Translations under genes and position numbers: made by a program
NCBI GenBank assembly: GCA_000708835.1
Contig: DF237134.1
Span: 1-64,000, forward strand
Direction of reading: 5' to 3'
DNA length: 64,000 nucleotides
Source: Klebsormidium nitens
Lineage: Eukaryota; Streptophyta; Klebsormidiophyceae; Klebsormidiales; Klebsormidiaceae
Part shown: positions 11,501 through 23,158 of the stretch, piece after piece
How the letters are laid out: every line of letters starts with the position of its first letter
How positions within the stretch are numbered: the first letter of the stretch is position 1
The notes under the pieces: model-generated
Seen by the model: only the letters and a program-made list of their open reading frames with translations
Database searches by the model: none
What the model was told of the DNA's origin: nothing

Positions 11501-12000
11501 CGCCTTCGCACTACCACAACTCTGTCTTCCATTCATTCTGCCCATAAATGTATCGGCGGGGGGCCTGGAATGTGTCAAACTGTCCCTGTATCCCACTCCC
11601 TGTTTATCCACACAAAGATCAACACACGGCAGCTTGAGCAAGAAACCTAAGAACCCCGCGCTCCACGAGACGAACAAAACGCCACCACGAAGGTGGCGGA
11701 AAAAAAGAGTCAATTCTCAAGATTCTACGATTCAATTCTGAAGATTCTACGACCAGAGAAGACCCTCAAGCAACACAAGAAAAGAAAGAGAACGGTCGAT
11801 GACGAGTTTTCCGCAGCTCAATTCTTCTCAGCTTCTTTTTCCACAGCTCAGTCACTCTCCGGAATCCTCACCAGGATGTTCTTCCCCTTGAACGTCATGA
11901 ACACGCTCGAGCGCCCAACCTCATTGCCGGCGCCCAGGGGCGTAATCTCCAGCTTGTCGCCCCGGACGTCCGTGGAGACCGTCTCTTTCCGCTTCGCCAT
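5546..12000 (-). CDS. CPSF73-I: CPSF73 pre-mRNA 3'-end processing endonuclease
   Basis: Metallo-beta-lactamase/beta-CASP nuclease that cuts pre-mRNA before polyadenylation in the nuclear CPSF complex. Eight exons join in phase: 12000-11872, 11137-11040, 10715-10670, 10273-10124, 9196-8943, 8405-8030, 7299-7015 and 6253-5546, giving 681 residues (family about 680-695). The zinc site is intact: HFHLDH at 76-81, H163 in AGHVLG, D184 in [10 protein letters not shown]401 in SFSAHADY and H423 in VHGEANEM. The beta-CASP domain includes [10 protein letters not shown] and [13 protein letters not shown]. The last 235 residues form the CPSF73/CPSF100 C-terminal domain. The start [11 protein letters not shown] fits the family. 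The gene is divergent from the helical-repeat gene at 12724. Introns 4, 5 and 6 contain degraded copies of neighbouring exon edges. Near-certain identification. Confidence 0.96.
7386..7448 (-). repeat. degenerate copy of the start of CPSF73 exon 7
   Basis: About 63 bases closely matching 7241-7303, which is the 5' edge of exon 7 with its acceptor. The copy lies in the same intron, 145 bp upstream in transcription. It includes the shared block GTACCCGGGCACGATGCACG. A third, weaker copy lies at 7528-7583. Confidence 0.8.
7528..7583 (-). repeat. second, more decayed copy of the CPSF73 exon 7 start
   Basis: Shares GCGCTGTTCCCGG, then TGCGTTGCGC and TTGT, in the same order as the exon 7 edge and its first copy, with more substitutions. 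It suggests successive duplications of differing age within one intron. Confidence 0.55.
8821..8872 (-). repeat. degenerate copy of the end of CPSF73 exon 5
   Basis: Matches 8937-8988, the last bases of exon 5 plus its GTGAGT donor, over about 50 bases, with ACTCACCGGCGCTC and CGCGCGCGGCTGGT shared. The donor sequence itself is duplicated, so this copy could act as a decoy or alternative 5' splice site. Confidence 0.8.
9286..9378 (-). repeat. decayed copies of the start of CPSF73 exon 5
   Basis: Two short segments (9286-9315 with TGGTGGTAGTTGATGACTT, and 9352-9378 with CTGGTAGTCGTGACCTT) resemble the 5' edge of exon 5 and its acceptor at 9176-9206. Similarity is limited to roughly 20-30 bases each. 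Confidence 0.5.
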
Positions 12001-12723
12001 GGTGAAGGGACAATAATTCCTTTGTGTGACTGATCAAGTTGGCTACAACACCAAAATCTTCCTCGCCGGCAGGCACACACCGAGGATTTCAGAAAAGGGA
12101 CCCAGGATGCTGCAGAAGTCGAATCAAAGCGACTTGTGAGTTGCACTAGCAAAATTGGCCGCCAGAGCTTGAACTTGAAGACTATGTCACTTATATACTC
12201 TCCAGCGCCACGCTTCTGCTCAGATCTGACACTGTGTGGCAAGCACTGCCACTGGCAGTCTGATTTGGCTTCAAATCCTGCAGGAATTGGCATGAAACTG
12301 CCAGATCAGCTCTGTACGAACACGAGGTAGTTGATGCCGGTTGATACCGGTCCTTGCAACGGGGCGAGGTAGACTGTCACGTTGAGAAAAAAGGCCGCAG
12401 CATGGTGCCCTTCACGTTGGGATGACGGTTCTTGTACAGGGTGCTCAAAGGTATCTTCATTTATCCCCATTTGCCCCTGAATTTGACATGCACTTTTTGC
12501 TTGGTCGCAATTTGCAGCTTGCAAGCTGGTGCAATTGCTTCTTGCAAAGATGGCGCTTGCTCAGGCCCAGGGAAAGGGAACAGTATCTCTACTTTAAGTT
12601 GAGGGCAGCGGGACGCAAGACAGGCAGGTCCAGGGGCAATGTTTGTTGCGCAGTTGCAAATTGCCTCTCTACAACATATGCACGTTGACTACGCTGTCTT
12701 GGAACCCCACTTGATTGGGCAAC
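12001..12723. promoter_or_regulatory. divergent promoter region, CPSF73 / helical-repeat gene
   Basis: A 723-bp gap between two start codons that face away from each other. It must hold both 5' UTRs and promoters. No TATA box or other specific element could be assigned. Confidence 0.5.
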
Positions 12724-15700
12724 ATGTCTGACACAGACGCAAGGTAAGTTCAGGCAACAGATACTTCCTTTCGGCCTTCTCTTGCTTGCATCTCCTTCGG
12801 TTGTTGGCTCGTAGACTCTTTTGTTGCAACAGGAATTTCCACAGGTTGCTTAAAGTGCTGCAGATTGTTCCCCTTTGAGCTACTCCGGATCCATGCTCTT
12901 CCTATTCTTGCTTGAAGTCGCTCACTGACTGTCATTGCCCCCTGTCAACCTTTGCTTGAGATGTTAGCCAGTTGGAAAAGCACCCTATAACTCCTTAGTA
13001 TAGCAGCATCTCATCCTTTGAAACAGGGTCACCACCTGGTCTTCTTAGAGAAAGACATATATCATAGTTTCCATCTTCGTTTTGGGTCCTTGCAGAACGC
13101 CAGGTGTGCCCATAAAGCCGCCTGATGCAGCTTACCGGTTGGAAGCCTGGCTGGAAAGAGCTGACGGTATGTCCCGCTGCTCAGTAGAATCTCTTTCCCA
13201 AGCTGCTCCAGTAAAACGCTTGAAAGTGATGTACTCTTGTTGCCTCAAGTGGTGCGCCTGTGCAGGACACTAGCTTGCTGATGTCAAGTGCATCAGGGAA
13301 GCGAGGAGCGTCTTGTGTATAAGATTGGTTCAATGAAGAAAGTCAGGAACACCAGATGAATCACTTTTCTTGAGAGGCACCCAGTTATGCCCCCGGAGTC
13401 CATTGCACAAGGCCCCTCGTTTTGCCCCTTCAGGTCTTTGCCCTACTCAGAAGGTCAGTAATCCGGCCACCTGCTTGTGGTAAAGTGCAGTATGCTGAAA
13501 AGAATGTGCAAGCCGAGAGCAATAATTTTTAATTGTGCGAAGTGGGTTTTGTATACTCGTTTCTTTCTAATATGCTGCAGAACCCCGCCTGGAGTTGGTG
13601 GGGCCTGGAGAGTACAATGAGCTTCTCCAAGCCGCGAGCCGGAATTGGGCCGCATTAGAAAAGGGCATTAAAGAGGCGCAGCAGGGGTCTGACAATCTGC
13701 TTCGAGTAAGGCCGTCTGAAGGTGTTTGTCAGGAGTAAAGCGGGCTATGCTCGTTGGATTGTCATGGTTGAGGAGTTTTGTGATTAGTGATTGTCAAGCT
13801 CCTCTTCTTCTTTGCATGCTACTCTTCTTGGGGTGAATTGTTCGCAGACCCAAATAACATTCAAAGCCGCAGACTCGGTTTCGTCAACACAGGCTGCATC
13901 TCTCTAACTCTTTTCTACAGTCCGTGATCGAACTTTTCCAGATTTTCCTCCCTGTTCATGTGTCTTTCTGCGCACGTTGTAGCCCCTTCTTGCCCCTTCT
14001 TTTTGTATCTTTTATGGCACCCCCACTCTTCGCCCCACTCTATGATCATCCCTTCCCTTACAAGCATCAGCGCCTTTGGAACTCTCAGGACGAACAGACG
14101 CTCCAGGCGCTGGCGCGAGACCGCTACTTCCTCACCTTGACTGAGGCAAACGTGGAGACCCTACTGGCTCTACTGCACAGACTGACAGCTGGCGGTGCTT
14201 GTGGGGATAGCGGTTCAAACGCAGTTGTGTCTGGTGCTCGGATTCTCGCCGCTTGGGTGCGGCGGGTGTCGGTGCAAGGTGAGGGATTTGCACAAGCGTG
14301 CTGGGATGCCCTTCAACAGCACGAATCATTCCTACGTTCACTCTCTGCATTGTGTGTGTACTTGTTTGCACTGCATCCCTTCAACTCTTGTTGTGACTTC
14401 CTTCTCTTGTCCTGTTTCTTTGGGCACTGACTTTAAACGATTGTCCTTCAACGGTCCCAGCCCCTGGCAGCGGTCTACTCTTTCTCGACTGGTCTGTCTC
14501 CAATTCGTTTGCCAAAGGCTGCTATCTTGACTCAAGGACGCCCAGAGTTGCTCGCATCAGAGGTGTGGGGGCGATTCTAGCTTCTCGACGAGCCGCCATT
14601 GAAAATCGTCCCCATTCGCTGCAGCCGCACCGACGTGGGCGTCCAGAAGAGTCCCGGCCATCATTGATACTGCCTGCGACGCTCTCACCTCTAGTTCTTT
14701 AGGGGGCGCATCTGGGAGTCTGATCTATCTCTTGGGCGCTGGAGCCGCAGGTAAGCACGCGTAACAAATAACTCTTTTTGGATACGTGGGCCGTTGATCA
14801 TTGAGCTGAGGAAGATTAATATTCGAAACCAAAAGAGATGGTCAGATTAGTGCAGAAGACGGCGCCAAGTTTGGCCTGGCTGTCGCTACTCGCATGCGTG
14901 GTTTAGTAGCAGTCTGTTGTTTTGGGTCGATCGAGAGAGTCCTGTCAGCAGCTGAGCTCAAATCAATCGTATCGCACTTCTACCCAAGCTCGTTGGAGTA
15001 AGTGCTCTGCATTTTTAGAATCTCATGTTGTGTTTAAACAAGTGTCGAACAGCGAAAGTTTGTCCCTACTTCCGAAGATAGTGACTTGATTCTCGCTCCG
15101 GTTACTTTGGTGGGCAGCCCCTCAATGCTCGCCAACTGGACACTCTCGATGTCGGGAAGTGGTGACACAGGCGCTGCATCAGCGGAGGTCTGCAGTGAGG
15201 TAAGCCTCTGCTGAGCTCCTGCGCCCGCCCACTTATCTGTAGTCGTTTCGTGCAACACATTTTGCACTTCCCTTTCGAAGCTGCCCAGAGTTGCCATTAC
15301 CACGAAGTGCTCGACCCCGCCCTGCGTTCGGGTCCAGTGCAGTCAACTGCTTGTGCGATTCGCTGCAATCACATGGCATGGCCACCTCCGTCGAATTTGG
15401 CCCTTATACGTCCGGAGGACCGCAGATGGCCCCTCCCCCTTCCTTAGATGATACGAAATATGAGCCGGAGGAATGCTCGCTCGTTCATTCATCCGTGCTC
15501 CGAAGCACAAACTCGAACCAGGGTTTTGAAGGAAGGCTTTCCGTCCAACAGCTGTTGTTCAACTGTCTTCTAGCTTCTATATTAGAAATTTGAAGCTTGG
15601 TATACGAGCTCTTACCCCCTCCTCTCCTTTTTCCCAGTGGGCCCACTCAATTCCCCGACGCTCTCGTCGGCGCCGCATACCTCATCACCGGCGGCTCTGG

Positions 15701-18700
15701 CGTCCACGGGGCGCATCTGACCGCCCTCCTCACCAGCCTCCTCCACCTTTGGGCCCCACCAACCGGTTCCTTTTTCTCGGTCACTTCCATCGCTCGCCCC
15801 TCCCCCCACTCCCCGCACCAAAAGGCTGACCCCCCGAGCAGCAGTTCTGGCTCCCACGAGCTCCTTCCGCTCAGTCCGCCGGAATCCGCCGGAGCCCCCC
15901 TCATCCAGGCGCTTGCGCTCTCCCGACTGCTAGAGTACCTCGCGCTGCTAAGTGCGCGCGCGCTCTCCCAGGACTTCGGCACGCGCTCCCTGGCGCTCGC
16001 AGACGCAAAAGCGGTCCAAATCAGCCTCAGTCTATCGGGGGATCCCTCGGTAAGCGTATTGGCGCTCGCCGGCTTCAACCGGGGGTTGGGCGGCCGTCGG
16101 GGGGACGGCTTTCGCGGCGCGGCCGAGGACTGGGTCCGGTTGGTCGAGCAACAGGAAGGGCTACTCATTTCAGCAGCTGAGGCGGTACTTGCAGAAGTAG
16201 GCAGAACCTCAAAAGTTGGCGCTCTCGGTCAGGCTTACGTGCACAAGGGACTCGCGCACCGGGTCCAGTGCGCGGCGCTCGCATGCTCGCGTCTGGACTC
16301 CATACCCGGGACGCCCCTTGGAGGAAACGCCTCGATCTTGCTTTGCCTCAGCTCGGCCCTGTTCAGAGACCTCTTGAGCCTCGGCCGGCTGCATTCGGCC
16401 GCAGCTCCGTTCATTTTGTCGGATCGGAATCCAAACGGAAGGCCGGCAGGTTCCGGACGGAACTCCGGCCTTCAGTTGCACGAGGAGTTGAATCGGGCGT
16501 TTGCGGAGGTGAGAGAACGGGTGGAAGGGGACGCGTTCAAGAACGTGGGTTTGCTCGCGAGGGCTCTCTGCGACCACTGCAAAGCAGCAGACGATGCGGG
16601 GCGGCGACTGGTTCTGGGGGAGGTGGTGCGTTTTGCACTTGGCCTTGAAAAAGGGCACCGAAACGCTGCGTTGAGTACGGAGGCAAATGGGGCTGCGGAG
16701 AGGGAAGCCGCCGAGGCCGCCACGAGAAAGGTCCTCGACGCCTGCTTCCTGACGGTGACCGTCTGCTGTGAAGCGGTCCTGGGAGAGGCGCCTGGTTCCG
16801 TTCCGCCCGGGTCCGTTCCGGCCGTGCGGCCGGCGGAAGCGGATCCGAAGGTGGTCTGCGAGATACTGGAGGCCCTGTCCTGCGTGGAGTTTTGCCGGGT
16901 GCCGTACGCGGGGTATGGCCAGCTGGTGACTCGGGCAGTCACGCTGGCCGCTAAGAGCAGAAACGGGGCAGAAGGGTTGGCGGCAAACATGCCGAAGTAC
17001 GAGGACACAGTCGCTCTCGCACTGGTCCAGTCGCCAATCCTTTCTGGAGGCGAGTCGAGGGGTTTGCGGGGATCAGAGCCTGGCTACTCCGGAGCAGTAG
17101 CAACGGACAGAGAGGGTCGTGGTCTTGGCCAGGCAGACATTGTTGAGGGAAACGACTCGAGGGGAGAGATGGTGGAAAGCACACCCAGCACGTCCGGCCG
17201 GGGGGCCGCAACCGGTCACCACGTTAACCCGACAGGACTCCTTTCCCCCGAGGGCCAGTCTCCTACCTTTTGGGCACGTGACGCGGTTCGTGCCGCCCGC
17301 GTCCACTTCATGCTGCGCGTCTTGGGGCCGTGCGTCGAGAAGATCGGGGACGAGCCGTTTGCGCATGCGGTCCTGCCGATGCTCCTGCTGTATCTGCTTC
17401 ACCCCTCGGCGCCAGTCTCGCGCTCCGCCCACGCGCTCTTTGCTGCCTTTCTGGACAGCCGGGAGGCGTTCCGCCGAGAGTTCGAAGCGGAACGGAACGG
17501 CGGAACGGCACGGACCGGCGGAACGGAATGGAGCTCCCCAGACCTCGACTCCGCGTGGCAGCCCCCTCCAAAGACCAGCATCTTGCAGCGGCTGAATCTT
17601 CTGTCCCCTCAACACAACGCAAAGAGCGACCCCCCCAGGGATGTATCCGTTGCGGAACGGGCGGCGCTGTTCTACGTGCAGCGGTCGCTGGGGGGGTTCC
17701 CGGGGCTGACGTCATTCGAGGCGTTCACGGCGGGGGTGGCGGCAGTAGTGCGCCACGTGCCCCCCGGGAGCCCGGCGATCGTGCTGTCGTTGCGGCGGAT
17801 CGCGGCGGCTGCCAAGGATCTGTTCGCGCGGGGGGTGCCGTACGTGCCGCCGGAGGGGGAGGCAAACGGAGAAAAAGGAAAGGCGCCGCAAGAAGGGAGT
17901 CGGGGGGGGCAGCTGACGCGGCTACTGGTGCACCTGATCCCCATTGTAGATATCCAGGTGGGAATACGGTCCGCTGTGAAGTCCGACGGTAAAGTTGTTT
18001 GCTAGCGGTTCAAGGATAGAATCTTAATTACGCTTTGCCGCTGCTTCATTGGGGGCCGCGTCTGCTCCACGAGAGAAGTGCCGACGTGGATTTTCCGGGA
18101 TCTGTGCAACCTGACGTATTGATGTTGTTTGAATCTGCTTTTGGCAGCCTGCAACCGGCATTTCTGGCAGGTTTTTGAGTGGAGTGGATCATGAGATTCC
18201 CAATGTAATAGTGGTCTGCAGTGCAGAGCTCAGCCTTTTCGTCGAATGCCGACTCTGTCATACTAGGTGCCACTTCCAGATTCAGCGTACGGGGATTTAC
18301 GCAAGCTCCTATTCTACATTTTTGGCGCCCAGCTCGAGTCACCTTCGTCCTTACGCTCTCCCCGCTTATCGTAAAAGACAGCCACGTCCACGTTTTTTCC
18401 TGAACTTGCCGAAGTGACTGGTAGCTAGATTCTGACACCTACTTCTCGCCCTCGCCCCGCAGGTCCTGACCGGTCTGCTCCACGAGACGGAGGCCGTGGT
18501 GCTCTTCATCTCCGACCAGTCCGCCCAGCAAGCCGCGCTCGCGGAGCTGTACGAAGTCCTCGCCGCGAACGAGGACTACACGCGCAAGGCGCACTGCACC
18601 GTATGGTACCAGCAGCTCGCGGCGAAGTGCGTCGCGCAGTTTCGGGCGAGAGTGAGAGAGGGGAAGGCGGGGGTGGCGAGGATAAAGTCGAAGGACGGGG

Positions 18701-18780
18701 CGGGGGGGCGGTCTTGGCCCCGGACGTGGGGGCTCTCAAGACCGAGGCAGAGCGTAGGGGACGAAGACGCGATTTCATAA
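12724..18780 (+). CDS. large plant-type ARM/HEAT-like protein (At1g73970-like)
   Basis: Resolved exons: 12724-12743, 13096-13166, 13581-13705, 13921-14278 (an internal intron is possible), then 15638-17957 and 18463-18780. One or more exons between 14.3 and 15.6 kb could not be placed. The large exon is a long alpha-helical protein. Its C-terminal part (LFYVQRSLGGFPGLTSFEAF, then VRHVPPGSPAIVLSLRRI, then LVHLIPIVDIQVLTGLL) matches, from memory, the end of an uncharacterised Arabidopsis ARM-superfamily protein, At1g73970. Low-complexity Gly/Arg/Thr insertions around 17.05-17.55 kb are unlike the conserved parts. No catalytic motif is visible and the function is unknown. The homology assignment rests on recall; the exon ends at 17957/18463 and the stop are firm. 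Confidence 0.7.
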
Positions 18781-20099
18781 CGCTGTTGTCCGGTTTAGAA
18801 GTCCTCCGTTCTATTCCATCATGATTCACTCTCGTCCAGTCTACCACGTCTCTCCAACATGATCTGCTTTCATCCAGTTTATGAAAATGTGATGCTACCT
18901 ACCGGTATTCGACGACAGCAAACTTTTTTCAGTGTGTTGCACTCGAAGGTCGGTCACATGGTCAAGGAGCCAGGTAGCTCTTGAAACGTGACGGATTTAC
19001 AGTAGCGGATGGCATGGCAGTTCATTCGCGCAAACTTCTGCCATCTGATAAACACGGTCCAAACCGAGACGATCCTCCTTGCGCCTCATGCAAAACGCAT
19101 GCAGAGCTGCCTAGCTATGCTATCTAATTTGGAAGTCGATCAAAATTGGTCGAAGTAGCGCTGTTCAGCGGGTACGGTAAGTTTCGAAATATCCTCCGCG
19201 CGCTCGATTCCATGGTCAGCTGTTACCATGAATTCAGGGCCGGTTTGAATGGTTAATGCATGAAAGAGAACAAGGAGTGATCTGCGCAGCGGCGCCCACT
19301 GCATGCCAGCGGCTAAACGCTTCCCAATAAAGAGATGACGTCCCAACTGAGGCATTCGGTCTGAAATCGACTTGTCCGGTAACAAAATTGTGCCATGTGA
19401 CAGCTATCAATGCATGCGCAAGCATCCATGCTGCGCTTCATGAGGGATCGTTAAGTGCCATTATATAGAACCGCACGCGAAAATACAGGCTTGCATCACA
19501 TTGCAATGCGTACTACACATGCAGCGGACTCGGCCTCGACCACGTCCTTAGGAACATAATGCAGATAAGAAGATCGATCCGACAAGAAGCTGCACTCGGT
19601 GGTAAGAACCTTTTTGCCTACGTAAGCACAGACCAACGATTCTAGTGGGATATCCGTATAGCTCGAGGCTCGGGCAGCGCTGCATGCTATATGGGCCACC
19701 AATGAAAGGACGGATGAAGCAGGGGATCGATGAGCAAAACACCAAGCGCCTCGTCGCCGAGTGCCAGAGCACTTCAGAAAACTTACGCGAGCCGGCACGA
19801 GTGGGGAGTTTGGTCGGTGCCAAGAAAAGGTGGTAAGCCATGTCGCAGGTTTTCTGCTTTAGTACGTGTTAGGTTGAAGACTTCCTGTTCAACTAAACAT
19901 CGAAGGTCACAGTCAGAGGAAGAGAATACCTCTGATCAGCGATGAGCAGAAACAAGCACAATCCAGACACCCGGCATCGGAACGTTACAAGCCCAGTCTA
20001 GATACTCGTTTCTTTGTGAATGTCTTTCGACCGTTAACGGCAGATAAGAGCTCATGTGGAATGTAGGTGGGACGTTGACGCTGACTCGCAATCTTGCAT
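18781..20099. other. intergenic stretch, no gene seen
   Basis: Lies between two convergent genes and holds both 3' UTRs. Short frames on both strands lack coding bias. No RNA gene or mobile element recognised. Confidence 0.6.
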
Positions 20100-21823
20100 T
20101 CAGTGGCAAAAATCCTTGTGCCCTGTTCTCCAGGCGAGCTTCTGACAGGCTGCACCCAGGAAAGACAAACGACTCAGCTTCGAAGGGTTTTTGTCCCGAT
20201 TGCCCTTTCTTCAGTGCTCAGAAAGCCTGCCAAGAGTTGAAAGTACATCCTGAGATGAAGGAATGGCAACAATTTCTGCCGATGCCTCGAACGTATGTTT
20301 TTCGAGTTGACGGGTTTGCACTGGTGCGTTCTTTGTAATATTTGACGATTCCTCAGGCCAAGCAAGCGCATTGCCTTTCAGACATATATAGCGGGCCAAC
20401 CAGGCAGAAAGCATGTCCCGCATCGCTATTTGATACGAAGATTCAAAAAGCTTTCGTGATACACACCTTTACTGCAGTACACAGCAAGTCTGCACCGCCC
20501 ACAGATTTGGAATGTGCCACCCATAGATTCGACGTTGCCGCAACTAGAGTGCGAGCACTTTCTGCGCTCCAGCCGGGGTTTGACAGGCACACTCGCGGCC
20601 CCCACGGCCCCAACTTCCGCTGGTTCCGTTTCCGCTGTCCGCTGCTTCGATCGTGGCTTCTCGACATAGAAGGTCTGGCAGGTCTCCTCCGATGGTGCTG
20701 AGAACATTTTGCCGAGCTGGACCGCTCTTCTCACCGCTTTCTCATCAGCTCGGAAACGCTCATCCAGGTAGGACTCTGCCCCTTTGCTGGACAGGTCTTG
20801 AAGCTCCTCTCTCCAGAACTGGCGCACAGCATGATTGACAACACAGTCCCAAGTCTCTGCTCCCATCCTGTCTCCTGCAGATCGCATGGCGAGCAAAGAG
20901 GAGCCGATAGAAGGGTACTGCGAAAGAATGTTGTCTTCCAGATCTGCTTTCATCGTGGCACAGAGAAGCCTCCTTGCTAGATCGACCTGCTCCCAACTCT
21001 TGACATTCGCCAAAACGTGCCCGATGACCTCGTAGAGATCGCCTTTCAGTGCCCACAGATCAGCTTTCTCACTAGCAGCGGCGCTACATACGAGCGCAAG
21101 GCACGCAAAATGTGTCTCCGCGTATATCCTCGCAGTCCCATTCTGAAGGCAGGCCGCATATTTGAGGATGCCCCGCAACAGACCAGTTTCTTCTGCAACT
21201 CTTTTCTCGCAGTTGCGAGACCTTGGCATCAAGTGGTTGAGCAGCTGCACGACTTCTCCCCTTGCATGTATCTGGAACTTGTATGCTTGATGGCGGTTTA
21301 TTCTTCCCAGGTGTGGCTCTGCTACGAAAATGGCTCCCAAAACCTCCATCAAGTCAGGGAATTCCTTGAGTATGAAAGCCACGCATCGGGTATCAATAGT
21401 TAGGGAGATCAAGCAATGAAGGAGCACCACAGGTTTGTTAGCCTTGACTTTTGACTTCAACTTCGATTTCAGATCGATCTTCCTCTGCGCCACACGAAAC
21501 GTCCAGTCTCCTGACTGAGCTTCCCTCATGTCACAAGCAATTGCCCTGACAATTCCTCTCTCTAGCGAGAAGACCGCTAGGTCCAGGACAATCCGATCTT
21601 CTCCTTGGCTTCGAAGGTGCTGAAAACACTGCTCCAACTGAGCGACTGCGATCAGTCTCTTCTCTGGATGTCCAGAGTGTGCAGATTTGAGAATCTCAAG
21701 CACAAACGAGCAAGTCTCTGGTTCCTCCAAACCTACGCTTTGCAGGATTCTCGATCGGATCTCGTCATCTGCATGATGAGCAAGACGTCTATTCTCAAGC
21801 AGACCAGCAGGTTCCGACGCCAT
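20100..21823 (-). CDS. helical protein with C-terminal MYND zinc finger
   Basis: Two exons, 21823-20467 and 20149-20100, give 468 residues. The second exon supplies CQKLAWRTGHKDFCH and stop. It completes a canonical MYND finger begun as KCSHSSCGN, then ICGRC and YCSKA: all seven Cys and one His are in the expected order at the extreme C-terminus. MYND fingers bind proline-rich peptides in partner proteins. The preceding 410 residues are mainly alpha-helical with Leu-rich helices suggestive of ARM-like repeats. There is no SET domain, so it is not an SMYD methyltransferase. Function unknown; proteins of this kind are common in green algae. The start MASEPAGLL is the first ATG and has a good helical context. 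Confidence 0.8.
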
Positions 21824-23158
21824 TCTCGCTTCAGGCCTTGAAGAAAAGGCTCTCTGGTGCTCCTTGGAATTAAAGGTCTCTCAAGAATTTCAGCCGCGAG
21901 TTTCTAAGATACCAGCGCCTCCTCCCCATGCACACAGGAGACATCAAGACTTGATGATGGGGTGTCTCCTTTGTCGCAAGGTTCCTGCAAGTGCAGTTCC
22001 GCTCAGCTTTTATGCGCATAAATGGTACAGCAGCAGGAGGCATGCATGCCCGCACGGCTGCCAGACCATGACCCGCGATTTTGCATCATCACCTCATATT
22101 CAGACGGATGTCGAGCTTACGCGCGACAGGAGCGGTGAAAGCCGCCCTGTTGACATCACTGCTTTCGACGTTTGATGTTCGATACCGGGGGCCCTGCCAT
22201 TTTGCCCCAGATAAGATCTCAGCATGTGCAAGATCTGAATTACACGGCATGAGAATGTGGCTACGCACAAGGCCTCACTGGGCATCTTCGGAAGTAATGC
22301 ATCCCTGAGTTCAAGACGTGTATCACAAAACCCACGTCTTCGAGAAGAGTTTGACATCCGCTGCGGTAGATCACTTAAGATTAGGGTAAGGTACCTTCTA
22401 TATGCTGGCGCCGCCAGGTTTGCCCCTCACCGACCAAACGGCGATTGACACCAGAGTGAGCTAGGACTTTTGAGAGCAAACCATACTGGTCGAACTCGAT
22501 GCCGCCTTGTATTGCAGTCGGACACTGGAAGTTGCAACGGCACCTGTACCTTCAGGTCATTATGCAGATGCATATACGACCAAGTATGCTTGTATACCAA
22601 GTCTGTGCTGGCAATGAATATCTAGACAGTTGCAATGTCATAGACGAATAATTTGTTTAAAAAATCGTTCTTCTACACCACACACAGTAGCTGACAATGA
22701 TGTCATACTGGCCAAAGAGTTTGCAGCATGGTACGCGCAAGCCTTATGTAATACAAGGGACACCTTTATCCGCTGCCAGGATCCCGATTCGGAGCCCTTG
22801 AGCATCCATGTAGGGACCTTCAAAAGCTCAGGGAGGGCGGCAGCCTGCGCGCTTACGGCAGAGTTCAGCTAGAGCGGTGAACCTCGAAGCCTCAGCTATG
22901 CTTGATTCACCCTAAGGGTCCGTCGAGAGCGATTGGCAGATGAACCAGGGCTGGCTGCAGCCACGTGTTGCAACCGAAGCAGAGACGCTAATTCATCGTA
23001 AGCACTCAAGAATGTTCGTAAGAGCGTCATACTGGCGTCATAAATCTTATTCACCTTCCTGCACATCTGACGAGGCTGTGCCGGCAGTCGGCTCAACGAG
23101 TCCCTTTCGATCTGAACCACCCAAGAATTCTGAGACAATGTCTCCCACTTCCTAGATC
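21824..23158. other. intergenic stretch, no gene seen
   Basis: Holds the 5' region of the MYND gene and the 3' UTR of the nocturnin-like gene. Nothing else with coding character or structured-RNA features was recognised. Confidence 0.55.

Noticed and set aside
15647-17008. Long minus-strand frames opposite the helical-repeat exon
   Set aside because: Shadows of a GC-rich coding exon whose plus frame has the conserved C-terminal match and valid splice ends.
20218-20249. Alternative last exon for the MYND gene (reading CTFNSWQAF)
   Set aside because: It would leave the zinc finger without its final His and Cys. The exon at 20100-20149 completes the MYND pattern exactly.
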